Shown here piece by piece: positions 41,601 to 51,595 of a DNA stretch of 64,000 nucleotides. Each line of letters begins with the position of its first letter. Positions within the stretch are counted from its first letter, which is position 1. The stretch comes from Mytilus edulis. Its lineage: Eukaryota > Mollusca > Bivalvia > Mytilida > Mytilidae. Where the stretch lies: NCBI RefSeq assembly GCF_963676685.1, contig NC_092346.1, positions 30,517,133-30,581,132 on the forward strand, read 5' to 3'. Under the pieces are notes generated by a model. The model saw only the letters and a program-made list of their open reading frames with translations, was not told the origin of the DNA and made no database searches. Made by a program: the position numbers and the translations under genes.

Positions 41601-43259
41601 TAATGTTCAGCAAAGTAAGATTTACAAATAAGTCAACATGACGGAAATGGTCAGTTGACCCCTTTAGGAGTTATAGCCCTTTATAGTCAATTTTTAACCA
41701 TTTTTCGTAAATCTTAGTAATCTTTTACAAAAATCTTCTCCTCTGAAACTACTGGGCCAAATACTTCCAAACTTTAACTGAATGTTCCTTAGGGTATCTA
41801 GTTTGTAAATTGTATCAGAAGTTGTGATCTATCAACAAACATGGTCGCCATTGCTAAAAATAGAACATAGGGGTCAAATGCAGTTTTTGGCTTATAACTC
41901 AAAAACCAAAGCATTTAGAGCAAATCTGACATGGGATAATATTGTTTATCAGGTCAAGGTCTATCTGCCCTAAAATTTTCAGATGAATCAGACAACCTGT
42001 TGTTGGGTTACTGCCCCTGAATTGGTAATTTTAAGGAAATTTTGCTGTTTTTGGTTATTATCTTGAATATTATTATAGATAGAGATAAACTGTAAACAGC
42101 AATAATGTTCAGCAAAGTAAGATTTACAAAAAAGTCAACATGACGGAAATGGTCAGTTGACTCCTTTAGGAGTTATAGCTCTTTATAGTCAATTTTTAAC
42201 CATTTTTCGTAAATCTTAGTAATCTTTTACAAAAACCTTCTCCTCTGAAACTACTGGGCCAAATACTTCCAAACTTTAACTAAATGTTCCTTAGGGTATT
42301 TAGTTTGTAAATTGTATCCGAAGTTATGATCTATCAATAAACATGGTCGCCATTGCTAAAAATAGAACATAGGGGTCAAATGCAGTTTTTGGCTTATAAC
42401 TCAAAAACCAAAGCATTTAGAGCAAATCTGACATGGGTTATATTGTTTATCAGGTCAAGATCTATCTGCCCTGAAATTTTCAGATGAATCAGACAACCTG
42501 TTGTTGGGTTGCTGCCCCTGAATTGATAATTTTAAGGAAATTTTGCTGTTTTTGTTTATTATCTTGAATATAATTATAGATAGAAATAAACTGTAAACAG
42601 CAATAATGTTCAGCAAAGTAAGATCTTCAATTAAGTCAACATGACCAAAATTGTCAATTGACCCCTTAAGGAGTTATTGCCCTTTAAAGACTTTTTTTAC
42701 AATTTGTTCATCATGTTGACTTCTCCTTTGAAACTGCTGTATCAATTTCAGCCAAACTTAGGCTAAATGAGGTTCAGAGTATCTAGTATAAATTTTATAT
42801 TTTATTTCCTTGTATGTCAAGAAACATAGCTCCTATGGCTAAAATAGAACATAGGAGAAAATGATTATTTTTTTTGGCTTTTGAAGAAAATAGGACGATC
42901 CAAAAAACATTTAAATAAATTGAAAAGCCAAAATAATCATTGATGAGAGATTTAACCAAAAGAATTAAGGTGAGCGATTCAGGCTCTTGAGAGCCTCTTG
43001 TTTTTTAGACCTTAAGGGTTCTGATATTTGTACTTAGTAGATTGAAACTGTTTTATTTTGATGCAGTATAAAAATGCAGCATTAATTTAAGTTAATATGC
43101 CAATAACGTCAGGATTGCAATCAAATTATTTTTCAGGATTATTTACAGAGAAGGCAAGGAGTTCCTATTAAAATCCGCTATCCAAGTGGATTGGACAAGA
43201 CACATCGGAGACAGATCATCAGTTTCCTGACGGACAATGGTTGGATTGGTGTTACTTGA
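20603..43259 (+). CDS. TADA2B: Transcriptional adapter 2-beta (SAGA histone acetyltransferase module), 16 exons
   Basis: Exons: 20603-20695, 20810-20869, 21958-22058, 22982-23022, 23988-24038, 24672-24728, 25834-25937, 26775-26847, 27975-28131, 30570-30649, 31617-31688, 33443-33507, 34587-34651, 35319-35436, 39262-39324, 43137-43259. All borders are GT/AG and phases match, giving 1323 nt (440 aa plus stop; vertebrate TADA2B is about 420 aa). Residues 1-50 form a ZZ zinc finger (C6xxC9, CTDCTDFDLCLQC, then two His). Residues about 60-108 form a SANT/Myb domain (W..LLDAVEQYGFGNWEDVA). A conserved middle includes DHTCPNGGPLSPS and LGYMPLRDDFE, and a SWIRM domain closes the protein (about 366-440: LCSSIGMTYANYQTIKT, then DYLQRRQGVP). 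TADA2B works in the nucleus as partner of ADA3, SGF29 and GCN5/PCAF in SAGA. The ADA2b rather than ADA2a assignment rests on the GPLSPS/LGYMPLRDD stretch. Short exons and repeat-filled introns are the only oddities. Confidence 0.97.
21448..21704. repeat. piggyBac-type MITE (TTAA-flanked), TADA2B intron 2
   Basis: TTAA at 21444-21447 and 21705-21708 brackets 257 bp. Its ends CACTCTTGCTGCCGG and, inverted, CCCTCTTGCTGCGGA are terminal inverted repeats. There is no coding capacity. Confidence 0.75.
22119..22295. repeat. TA-flanked palindromic MITE, TADA2B intron 3
   Basis: The ends CTGTAAACTAACTTATTTTC and GAAAATTAGTTGGTTTACAG are inverted repeats flanked by TA at 22117-22118 and 22296-22297. 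A related copy lies at 33579-33782. Confidence 0.75.
23400..23565 (-). repeat. Mussel GGTACCAGGATTATAATTTA repeat, TADA2B intron 4
   Basis: Contains ATAGTTATCAAAGGTACCAGG, CACCAGACATGCATTTCGT, GACTCATCAGTGATGCTCAG and GTACAAAGTTGAAGAGCATT in the same order as the copies at 60.7, 63.2 and 63.5 kb. Confidence 0.8.
25067..25192. repeat. Short MITE with CAGGGGCTGATCCAG ends, TADA2B intron 6
   Basis: The left end CAGGGGCTGATCCAG pairs with the right end CTGGATTCACCACTG, and inner C/G-rich runs (GGGGGGTTTCC, AACCCCCCT) also pair. The 126-bp unit has no coding content. Confidence 0.65.
27069..27687 (+). repeat. piggyBac-type MITE copy 1 (TTAA-flanked), TADA2B intron 8
   Basis: TTAA at 27065-27068 and 27688-27691. 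The ends CCCTTTCACC and GGTGAAAGGG are inverted repeats. The interior includes a subterminal duplication of 'gatgagncccgntttactggga'. The same element lies in inverted orientation at 38472-39135. Confidence 0.85.
28331..28593 (+). repeat. tRNA-derived SINE with (AAATC)n tail, TADA2B intron 9
   Basis: A tRNA-like head with a worn B box (TATGAGTACAAACCC) is followed by a conserved body (GACTAGGATTGTCAG.., AAGGTCGGTGGTTTTCTC, TTCCTCCACCAATAAAAACTG) and a tail AAATCAAATCAAATC. This body is a type I associate with molluscan SINEs. Confidence 0.8.
28748..28937. repeat. Palindromic MITE with AGGGCTATTCC ends (copy 1), TADA2B intron 9
   Basis: About 42 bp at each end pair: AGGGCTATTCCATTAAAATG on the left and CATTTTAATGGAATAGCCCT on the right, continuing through 'tatgtaggagggtaggaaggga'. 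A related element is at 39849-40035. Confidence 0.85.
28940..30560. other. Remainder of TADA2B intron 9, nothing recognised
   Basis: AT-rich intron sequence. The frame of 132 codons at 30191-30589 runs across the acceptor site of exon 10 in another frame and has no recognisable motif. Confidence 0.5.
31690..33440. other. TADA2B intron 11, nothing recognised
   Basis: AT-rich intron sequence without a clear repeat boundary or coding signal. Confidence 0.45.
33579..33782. repeat. TA-flanked palindromic MITE (second copy), TADA2B intron 12
   Basis: The left end TTGTAAACCAACTTTTTT and right end AAAGTTGGTTTACAG are inverted repeats with TA at 33577-33578 and 33783-33784. It belongs to the family of 22119-22295. 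Confidence 0.7.
36280..38102 (+). repeat. Tandem array of ~502-bp units with hairpin ends, TADA2B intron 14
   Basis: It opens with a palindromic block (GCTCACCTGGCCCGAAGGGC then CAAGTGAGC) and a GTCGTCC simple repeat. Three units follow, marked by 'atggccaaaatcattatt' or equivalent at about 36436, 36938 and 37441. A divergent stretch from about 37640 precedes the terminal block AGGTGAGCGACACAGGGTCC. Long frames inside the units repeat with the unit and are not genes. Confidence 0.9.
38472..39135 (-). repeat. piggyBac-type MITE copy 2 (TTAA-flanked), inverted, TADA2B intron 14
   Basis: TTAA at 38468-38471 and 39136-39139. The interior is the reverse complement of the element at 27069-27687 (for example 'agacgatggcttccctgg' versus 'ccagggaagccatcgtct'). 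Confidence 0.85.
39351..39813. repeat. TIR element with poly-A tracts, TADA2B intron 15
   Basis: The left end GAGGCCGAGAAAAAAAAGAT then GTGTTTCCGGTAAC pairs with the right end GTTACCGGAAACAC then ATCTTTTTTTTTAGGCCT. Internal CCGACC words and homopolymer A runs (about 39439-39458 and 39720-39744) are present. Confidence 0.7.
39811..40305. repeat. TIR element rich in ATTCGAATT, TADA2B intron 15
   Basis: The left end GCCTGAGTTCACACGTAATT pairs loosely with the right end ending GTGTGAACGAGGCATT. The interior holds many ATTCGAATT palindromes. It is interrupted by the MITE at 39849-40035. Confidence 0.6.
39849..40035. repeat. Palindromic MITE with AGGGCTATTCC ends (copy 2), nested
   Basis: AGGGCTATTCC at the left and GGAATAGCCCT at the right, with 'aaatgtatgggggttggaag' pairing with 'cttccaaccccccatacatt'. 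It belongs to the family of 28748-28937 and is inserted into the ATTCGAATT element. Confidence 0.85.
40647..43010 (+). repeat. Second tandem array of ~500-bp units with hairpin start, TADA2B intron 15
   Basis: Opens AGCTCACCTGTCCCGAAGGG then ACAAGTGAGC and closes AGGTGAGCGATTCAGGCTC. Units are marked by 'cttctcctctgaaactactg' at about 40731, 41231, 41737 and 42238, plus a divergent partial unit. It is a sister of the intron 14 array but with different unit variants. Confidence 0.9.
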
Positions 43260-46140
43260 GAGGTAAAGGAAGTAGATTTCACCAAAGAAATTGATGCTAC
43301 TTTCATGTATATTGTGCAAAGCAATATAAGACTGAAGATAGGCTAGAGTTGTACTTCTAGGGGCCATTTAGTGTCGTTTACTAGTTCGACCTATGACAAT
43401 GCTGAAATGTCATAGATATTGCCGTCCATACAGTTCTGACAGAAGTGATTGGTGGGTTGAAGAGAAGAGTAAACATAAAACATTTTCAAATAGACAGATA
43501 GATGTGCATTATGTGCATTAGATGTGCAGAATGCGCAACAGTTATTTACCGCTAAAAGTGTTCAATGGGAGGGGTCATGGGGTCATCAAATCAATTTCTT
43601 TTTTCTCATGTGTTTATAGAGACAATCTAATGATATGTATCTGCATTTGAATCTCCTTCAAGGGAGCACTGCCATGATATATAGGTTTGAAAGATTGTTG
43701 AGCAGTGTGCCAAACAATCTCATTGTATTCATTTTCACAACAAAAGTTACCAGGTCAATTTTAGAATTTCTTTCTCTTTTAATATGTGCTCTTTCAGGAT
43801 GGTTTTCAGTATTTTGCATTGCCATTTGTTTGTGTTTTGTTTTTTTAAAGTTTAGTACATTATTTTATTATGTTTTAAGGGGTGTTCAGAAACATGTATA
43901 TGGAGGGGGGTCTGTTGAATTTTATGTTAAAGGGAAGTTATATAATAGGGTTTTTTATTTGGAAGCACTGAGATGCAGTCTGAAAAAGAGAAAAAAATTA
44001 TTAAAATCATAGATAATTTGTCATTTTTTGTCTATGAATATAAATTGAGAATTTTCAATTGATGAATCTTGCATAAAGTCTTACAATTTGATAAATTTAA
44101 TACGAAACCAGGGGTGTATACACTTATAGAGATGATTATTTTGTGTGTATTTATGTGTTTGATTGTATTCTAGTCCCTAGTAACTTTTGAAATATCTCCA
44201 TTAAGTGCTGTATTTGATATAATCAACATTAATACTGTTTTTTGTTAATATCTGACTGTTCATATTAAGAGATAATTTATTAGATATTATTTATGTAATT
44301 AGTTATATATTTATTTATTTTATGATATTGTTTTAATTTAGTTTTTTTATGTTGGTGATAATAAAAAAAAAAGAGATTTTTACCTTGTACAGCCTATGTT
44401 GTAAATTTCTTCTGAGAAAATGAGTAGTTGTACATTTGCAAAAACATGAAAGAATAATCAAAATTGGTTTTTAACTTTTTTATATATTTAATTATCTTCT
44501 TACAGATATTATGTCAATATTTCAAGAAATGAAGCATCTTTCTGTTTTAAAGACTGAATATATTTTCAAAGCGTGTCAGACACATTACTTATCTGGTCAA
44601 AGACCCACCTTATGTTCATTTTTTATAATGAAAAACGTGTTTGAATGTGTGATACCATCTGTAGTGTATTGTGTTTTTAATGGGTTTCAGATGATTTTAT
44701 TTTATAGCAACATTACAGCTAATTTCGTAATGCTTGTAGAGTAAAACTTTGGTTGGCTTGCTCGTTTTGTTTATATAAATGTTTATTCAAGCTTTGTAAT
44801 TAAGATTGATATCTTCAAACAATATACATGTATATATGCATAGTTAAACCTTTTTAAACGTGTATATATTATCTTTAAATTTAATTGTACGCTATCCCAA
44901 TATTCTTGCTCAACATGCATTAGGAAATTAGCTGTAATCGAAATGAAATTCAATACCAGACTTGTTGTAATAATTATTTTCTTCTTCATTTGACTGGTAG
45001 CAATCATTTGCATTTTATTGATGTGAAGGTAGAAAGGCAGCTGTTCATTTTGTACCCTGTAATTTTATATTCATGAAGATATATCTATATATATATATAT
45101 ATATACATGACTTATAAATCAGTGTTCACTCAACCATATCATACAACATATTAGTAAACAAGGAATTTTGCAAAAAAACATTTTTTTCTTTTAGAAAATA
45201 TATCATCACATCCATAACACAATCAGAAAATCATTTCAAATAACATCAGATTCATGCAATATAGCATCATTTTAATCATAATGCTAATAATCCCAAGGGA
45301 GAACACTGACTCCTTCATTAAATAAAATTCCTAATTGAAGATAAGGTGTCTTCATCCATCTTGGATTGTAAGCTAGCAGAACATAATAGGTCAAGATCTT
45401 TTAAATTAATTTTTTTTCTCCTAAAAATTTCAAATTTTGAAAGATTAATTCATTTGAAATACTTTTATATGAATAAGGTTCAAGTTTTACACGGAAAATC
45501 GCAATTTTGCACAACCAAAGAAGAAAAAAGTTCATAGTTTTATACTGAATATTTTATTTTTAAGAGAAAAAATGATACATTCTACATTTTGGCAATTCAT
45601 TTAAAAAATTCTATCAATTTTAATTCCGACTCCTGATCTACCTTAATTTGAGAAATCATATACATTTTGAAGGTGCAATAGTAACTATGCATTTAAAAAA
45701 TCACAACCTTTATAACTTAATGGTGTATTTTAGTCTATTTTTGTGATCCTGTAAGAAAGTGACATACACAGTACATTGGTATCTGTATTGTGATCCTAGT
45801 AATGAAAGTGTCCCAGACATGGGGAATTTGTAATGACAGTGATGTGTAGTTTCTCTGTATAGGTAATTGTGATTTTTTTTTATTGAAAGTAACATAATGT
45901 GTGTTGAAACTGTTTTATGACCTTGTAAAGAAAGTGAGATATATGTTATATTATACTTTATATAAAAGTGATAGATAGTTTCTTTGAAACTGCATTTATG
46001 GAAGGACTAAATTATTGTTCAAATGTGTTTGTACTTACAATGTCTTGAATGTGTACAGATGTGTCTAGATGTAGTCTATTTGTGTGTCGTGTGATATTGT
46101 TCTTTTTATGTGAGATACGAATAAAAGGAAAATAAAAACA
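43260..46140 (+). other. TADA2B 3' UTR / downstream flank
   Basis: No second gene is recognised. Polyadenylation signals AATAAA occur at 44360-44365, 46120-46125 and 46131-46136. The first would give a ~1.1-kb 3' UTR and the later pair a ~2.9-kb one. The frame of 125 codons at 43635-44012 has no recognisable domain. Confidence 0.5.
45082..45106. repeat. (TA)n microsatellite
   Basis: An uninterrupted TATATA run of about 25 bases is present. Confidence 0.8.
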
Positions 46141-46149
46141 TAAAACTAC

Positions 46150-47230
46150 TAGTGTATTCTTTTTCTTTACATTTAGGGGAGAGCACCTATTGAAATTTAA
46201 CATAGTGTTTAAGATGCATTAGAATAAATAAAGGCAACAAAAGTATACCGGTGTTCAAAAGTCATAAATCGATAGAGAAAAACAAATCCTTGTAACAAAC
46301 CAAAACCGAGGAAAACACATCAACTATAAGAGGAAAATAAATTAATGAGAACACTGGAGTGCAACAAAAACAAATGCCAACATGCATAGAAACAACTGCC
46401 AAAATCCTGATTTGGTACAGGACATTTTAAGAAAAAATAGTGGGTTATCCTGGTTTAATGGCATGCCAAACCTCCTGCTTTATGGAAAAATTAAGGCATC
46501 TAAAAGTAGATAAAATTTCAAAAGCAGCCTGATTTGGCTATTTGATATATTGATGTATTATATAAAATTTATAAGATTAAATTAAATATCATTTGTCATG
46601 AATGATGTTAAGTTGGTAAGTAAAAGAAAGTAATTAAAATTGATCATTTAAATTCCATTCAACAAAAAAACTTCCCCCCTTTTTTAAACTTGAAAATGCC
46701 ATGACAACAATCATTTTCCTTGCATCTGGACATTATTTCTACAAAATTTATAGTTTTCCTAGCCACCAGACATTTTTGAACCCTAATTTTATCGTTTTTC
46801 TGGCTACTTGTCAATAAAAATTATATTTATCAGTTTCTTGATCACTGGACCAGACTTAAAGCAAACACATTGTAAATGAAACAAATATAGGGGAATGCAT
46901 TTCTACATTTTATACCAATAAGAAAAAATATATAAAAGGAGACCAAATGACATAGATGTTCCCATCTATGTGTCAATCAACAACAACAAAAAATCTACTG
47001 AATAACATACCTAGCACATACGGAATGTGACTGGATAAAATATGTGCTCAACCCTACCTTAACATGAGACAGAGGTGTATGAACAATGTAAAAAATCAGG
47101 AGTGTTCTTGTTTAAACAAAAAATCAACAAAATTACAACCAATTTCATGTACTTGGATGTTCCAACAACACTCCAGACTTTGGTAAGTTTGTTGTAAATA
47201 CCGAAAGATGATTCAACACCACTGATTTTA
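46150..47230. other. Intergenic, nothing recognised
   Basis: AT-rich sequence. A short piece near 46930-46990 resembles the dispersed 'ccaaatgacatag' segment also seen near 280. Confidence 0.4.
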
Positions 47231-47239
47231 TGCCCAACC

Positions 47240-48125
47240 TACAATAGTAGAGGAACATTAAGTTTTCTGGTTTGTGGGTCCGTTCGTCTGTCTCTGTTTG
47301 TTCGTTCGTCTCGCTTCCTCGACATAGGAATAGTGATCCGATGGCGGCTTTAGCTAACTTCTTTGAAGCTTTATATTTTAGAATGTGAAAGACCTGGATG
47401 ATTTAAACTTTATATATAGATGCATCATGTTACGAAGTTTCCATCAGTCACATGTCCAATATCCTTGACCTCATTTTCATAGTTCAGTGACTACTTGAAA
47501 AAAAGTAAAGATATTTTGTAATGTTAAATTTTCTCTTATAAGAAATAGGATAACTATATTTGGTATGTGCGTACCTTGCAAGGTCCTCATGCCCGTCAGA
47601 CAGTTCACTTGCCCTCAACCTCATTTCATGGATCAGTGAACAAGGTTAAGTTTTGGTGGTCAAGTCAGTATCTCAGATACCATAAGCAATAGGAGTAGTA
47701 TATTTGGTGTATGGAAAGATTGTAAGGTGTACATGTCCAACTGGCAGGTGTCATCTGACCTTGACCCTATTTTCATGGTTCAGTGGTTATAGTTAAGTTT
47801 TTGTGTTTTGGTCTGTTTTCTTATACTGTATGCAAAAGGTCTACTATATTTGGTGTATGAAATGATTGCAAGGTGAAGATGTCTAGCTGGCAGGTGTCAT
47901 CTGACCTTGACCTCATTTTCATGGTTCAGTGGTTAAAATTAAGTTCTTGAGTTTTGGTGTTTTTTTCTGATACAATATGCTATAGATCATTTATATTTGT
48001 TATATAGAAATATTTTCTGATTTATTTGTCAGTTGCGCAGTTTTTATTTGACCTTGACCTCAATTTTACAGTTCAATGCTCAGTGTTAAATTTTTGTGGT
48101 TTTTTTCTCCTTTTCTTAAACTATA
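47240..48125 (+). repeat. Tandem ~145-bp units ('tgaccttgacc' repeat)
   Basis: Successive units carry 'ggcaggtgtcatctgacctt', 'tttcatggttcagtg' and 'tatttggtgtatg..a.gattg.aaggtg'. At least four units are visible from about 47450 to 48110. A further worn copy is found beyond the Polinton at about 60095-60215. Confidence 0.8.
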
Positions 48126-48204
48126 CTAGAACACACCCGTGATATCGCGGGTCTGTGACTGAATTACAGTATATAAATATGCGTAAGCCTTATTTTAGTA
48201 TTGG

Positions 48205-48212
48205 TATTGTCA
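48205..48212. other. Target-site duplication, left
   Basis: TATTGTCA, matching 59799-59806. The 8-bp length differs from the 6 bp usual for Polintons. Confidence 0.6.
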
Positions 48213-48223
48213 GTAGTGTGTTA

Positions 48224-49046
48224 TGAGACTGCCCTCCGTAATCTCAAGTACGGAGCCTGTAATCCCCTCTAATCTTCTTAAGCCAGCTTATAATCCCCTC
48301 TAATCTTCTTAAGCCAGCTTATGGTACGATTTAAAGCAGCTTATGATGCAACTTTAAGCAGCTTATTATGCAATCAATCGGATAAAGATAATCCTTATCT
48401 TTTAATCTAGATTAGTGCTCCTCAATGTTTTTGTTCCTTTAAACACATCATTGTGCAATCAATCGGATTAAGATAATCCTTATCTTTTAATCTAGATTAG
48501 TGCTCCTCAATGTTTTGTTCCTTTTTTTTTATCCCGATAAGAGTTAACAATTGCTAATTATAATCTATTTGTTTTCGGATTAGAGAACCGAGTATTAACC
48601 CTTTTAATCCTGATTAGGATAAACAAATGCTAATTATAATATATTTGTGAGACTGCCCTCCGTAATCTCAAGTACGAAGCCTGTAATCCCCTCTAATCTT
48701 CTTAAGCCAGCTTATGGTACGATTTAAAGCAGCTTATGATGCAACTTTAAGCAGCTTATTATGCAATCAATCGGATAAAGATAATCCTTATCTTTTAATC
48801 TAGATTAGTGCTCCTCAATGTTTTTGTTCCTTTAAGCACATCATTGTGCAATCAATCGGATTAAGATAATCCTTATCTTTTAATCTAGATTAGTGCTCCT
48901 CATTGTTTTGTTCCTTTTTTTATCCCGATAAGAGTTAACCATTGCTAATTATAATCTATTTGTTTTCGGATTAGAGAACCGAGTATTAACCCTTTTAATC
49001 CTGATTAGGATAAACAAATGCTAATTATAATATATGTGTTTTCGGA
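48224..49046. repeat. Tandem duplication within the left TIR (424-bp period)
   Basis: TGAGACTGCCCTCCGTAATC occurs at 48224 and again at 48648, and the following sequence repeats up to 'gctaattataatatat'. The outer copy holds two tandem copies of 'taatcccctctaatcttctt' plus 'aagccagctta', as at the right end; the inner copy has one. Confidence 0.9.
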
Positions 49047-49512
49047 TTAGAGAAACGACTCTTAATTTATATCCTAGATTAGAGGAATCCCTTTTGATAA
49101 TTAACCAGTTGTTTCCAGACAATCAAAATCCAATTGTTTTCGAACTTAATTAGCGGATCCTTTGTTTGAATAAAGGGAATTAATTGTAACGGAAGGAGAG
49201 ACAGGCTATTTTTTTATTTTTACAGGAAATACTCTACACAACAGATTGCAAGAGAGAAGAAATATTAACAAACCGCTAACTGTATTTTCTAACAAACTAG
49301 TTGAGATAAGGATATTTAAAAAAATGAAAAAAGTTTTTCTTTCTTTCTCTTTGTAAATTCTTGATATTATTTTCTTTCTTTTCTCAATTAGTTTGTTTAA
49401 AAATAAACACCTCGTTGTCTCATCTATATATAGTTTCTTTTAACACAAAATAATAACACATTTCATGTATTAATCATTTATTTAAAATATTCTAGATTGT
49501 ATTTGTTTTTTT

Positions 49513-50202
49513 TTAGTTAAAACATTTAAATTGTAACCATTTTTTTCTCTTCTTTTTTATTGTAAATATACTGTTTATGTCTCGTTGCACATACATTTTC
49601 TTTTGGGTTTCCAAATTAGTTTCTGTCTTTTTTGTCTTTTTATTCCGTTGGATGTATTCATTGTCACTATCTTCACTGTATTCATCTGTTTCTTCTTTCT
49701 CCTTATTTTCTTCTTTTGTTTTCTTTTCTTTATAAGAGGTAGACTCGAATCGTACTTTGTTTGTTTTTTCGACATTCCTAAACAAACGAAGTGGAATGTT
49801 AGTAGACTTCAGAAATTGGTAGAATTGATGTATACCAGCTGTTAGTTTTCTACGACCAATTGGAACTGTTGAATCACGTATCAAGTCAACGATATGAGTG
49901 TTTGAAATATCTTTTCCGTCAATGCAAACTTCACCTTGTTCGTCCCACTTAATAGATGGTTGTTTTTGTAAGTAAAGCAAAAGTCGCCGGGCTTTGTCTT
50001 TATATCTAGATGGAATAGTGATATTGATTAACGATTGTAAATCATCATGTAACGGTTTCTGGTCATAAGAAAGATTGTGTTGGTTATTGTCTCGAGGTGG
50101 AGTGTCATTTAACACCACTTCCGCTTTCGGTTGATCTTCGTTTTGCTTTTGTAAGACAGCCTCGAATTTATGTTTAGGAATAAGAATCATTTCCTTCGTC
50201 AT
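49513..50202 (-). CDS. Polinton ORF B, left copy (intact, 229 aa, function unknown)
   Basis: An ATG at 50202 opens a 229-codon frame whose start overlaps the end of ORF A by four bases (ATGA), as in compact virus-like gene clusters. Residues about 60-145 are the conserved part, with IKWDEQGEVCIDGKDIS followed by a THIVDLIRDS stretch. Residues about 150-229 are a highly charged Lys/Glu/Asp tail ending in a basic run. I associate the conserved part with hypothetical proteins of metazoan Polinton-like elements; no biochemical role is known to me. A nucleic-acid-binding role for the basic tail is only a guess. An AATAAA signal lies at 49482-49477, about 30 bp after the stop. The right TIR copy is frameshifted. 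Confidence 0.75.
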   Translation of the reverse strand: MTKEMILIPKHKFEAVLQKQNEDQPKAEVVLNDTPPRDNNQHNLSYDQKPLHDDLQSLINITIPSRYKDKARRLLLYLQKQPSIKWDEQGEVCIDGKDISNTHIVDLIRDSTVPIGRRKLTAGIHQFYQFLKSTNIPLRLFRNVEKTNKVRFESTSYKEKKTKEENKEKEETDEYSEDSDNEYIQRNKKTKKTETNLETQKKMYVQRDINSIFTIKKKRKKWLQFKCFN

Positions 50203-50478
50203 TTTAAGTGAGCAAGCACAATCTTTACTACTATAGGAATGAGATTTGATCGATACTTTAAAAGAAGTCTCTTTCGATGTAAACGTTGGGTGTCCTCGGC
50301 AGTGATTTTACGAATAACCGTTTTGTACTCCGTATTGTATAACCGTGTTGTATATACATTCTAGTAGGATCTTAAATTGTTCGTTATTCATCGTTTTTAT
50401 CATTGCGAGTCTTTGTTGATCCTCAGCGGAAGCCAATAAGGATAGAAAATTAACGTGTCTAATCACTTGCTTACTCAT
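50199..50478 (-). pseudogene. Polinton ORF A, left copy (broken by internal deletion)
   Basis: Same start and flanks as the intact right copy at 57904-58218, but about 40 bp are missing between 'atgtatatacaaca' and 'gagtacaaaacggt', which shifts the frame to an early stop after some 55 codons. The original stop still overlaps the ORF B start (ATGA). The ATG at 50478 lies 13 bp downstream of the ATPase stop. Confidence 0.85.
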
Positions 50479-50491
50479 AGTTTTTTAAGTA

Positions 50492-51160
50492 TTATTTCGG
50501 AAGAAAAACCATACAGTTCTCTCCAATGAATATATTTGTTCTAAGTAAATAAAGTTTGTCTGTGTGAGCGCTCAAATCAATCGTCAAGTATCCGTATTTT
50601 TTTTTGGTGGCGAGTTCGTAGGCCGACATGAAATATTTCACCTGACCTGGTAAAATTTGTTTAGCAAGTACTGTTAACTGGTGTTGATCACGATGATTTT
50701 TCAGACAAATAATGTAAGATGCATTCAGGGAAATGGTGCGCATGAATTTACCCGGAGAATGATATAAATTCTGAGTAAGCATTAAAAGACTTATGTTTTG
50801 ATGATGAGATTTTACCGTAAATAAATTTAAAACTTCCACATCATTCACTGCTGTTGCGAGCAAATCGTCTAAAACCAGAAGCATAATATGTTCCCTTTTT
50901 TCTGACCATGCATCCACTTGATCACTGCTTGGTAAACCTTCATAAAAAGTAATATTGTTTATTTCTTTTTCCATACTTGTGAATAATTCTTGATAAACAG
51001 AATAGCAATATACAATTTTTACAGGAGGGGTTGAAAACATACCTCCAGCTTGTTTAATTATGCGAAAAGTCAACATAGTCTTTCCACTTTGTGTCGGTCC
51101 CACAATTAAAATAGAACATGGTGCTTGGAAAGGTAAAAGCGTACGATCTCCACTCGACAT
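50492..51160 (-). CDS. Polinton A32/FtsK-type genome-packaging ATPase (222 aa)
   Basis: The first ATG is at 51160; an upstream GTG at 51190 is in frame but an unlikely start in a eukaryote. The protein begins MSSGDRTLLPFQAP. Walker A is GPTQSGKT at about residues 20-30, Walker B is LLVLDDL at about 91-97, and LMLTQN is a plausible sensor motif at about 124-129. The size and order fit the A32-like packaging ATPases of Polintons and related dsDNA viruses, which drive DNA into preformed capsids using ATP. No break is visible. It lies upstream of ORFs A and B on the same strand with a 13-bp gap, so the three were probably co-transcribed. A deletion relic of the same gene is in the right TIR. Confidence 0.9.
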   Translation of the reverse strand: MSSGDRTLLPFQAPCSILIVGPTQSGKTMLTFRIIKQAGGMFSTPPVKIVYCYSVYQELFTSMEKEINNITFYEGLPSSDQVDAWSEKREHIMLLVLDDLLATAVNDVEVLNLFTVKSHHQNISLLMLTQNLYHSPGKFMRTISLNASYIICLKNHRDQHQLTVLAKQILPGQVKYFMSAYELATKKKYGYLTIDLSAHTDKLYLLRTNIFIGENCMVFLPK

Positions 51161-51595
51161 GGTCTGAGTTTTTTCAGTTTTTTTTCCCACAAATGACTGA
51201 AATAAAGTTTAAGTTCGAGTTTTATATGTTTGATACATAAGTATTTTTTGTTGATTTTTCTTTTTACATGTATTTAGCTCCTTTTTTGTATTTTGGTATG
51301 TTTTTTTTACGTGTTTGGCATCGGTGTTCCTTTTTGACGTGTTAAGCTTCCGTTCTCAACCAACAATGCAAAAACTGTTAAAAATCATTTGACCACAGAA
51401 TATTGAAAACCAACACTGAAAACCAAATCGTGAAAGAAAAGCTTCAGTTCTACCAACAAATATCAAAAAGAAAACAAGTTAAGAAATATTTATTGAACGC
51501 ACAAAATTTCAAACATGAATACAAGAATATAAATAATAAATTAAATTACATACAATGTACAATATATGAAGAAATTTAAAAAAAAAATAAAAATG
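51161..51595. other. Spacer upstream of the ATPase cluster
   Basis: AT-rich and without a frame. It should contain the promoter of the ATPase-ORF A-ORF B unit. The part to 51260 belongs to the TIR. Confidence 0.5.

Larger units (their letters stand above)
48213..51260. repeat. Left terminal inverted repeat of the Polinton (~3.0 kb)
   Basis: Homology to the right end runs from the terminus through ORF B, ORF A and the ATPase region to its promoter side (the shared word 'tgtatcaaacatataaaactcgaac', inverted, near 51210-51237). It is longer than the right arm because it keeps the whole ATPase gene and has a 424-bp terminal duplication. Confidence 0.85.

Noticed and set aside
36280-43010. CRISPR-like array
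   Set aside because: Units are ~500 bp with no short repeat/spacer pattern, and the genome is animal.
43635-44012. 125-codon frame downstream of TADA2B
   Set aside because: Lies in the probable 3' UTR, no domain, low-complexity hydrophobic composition of AT-rich sequence.
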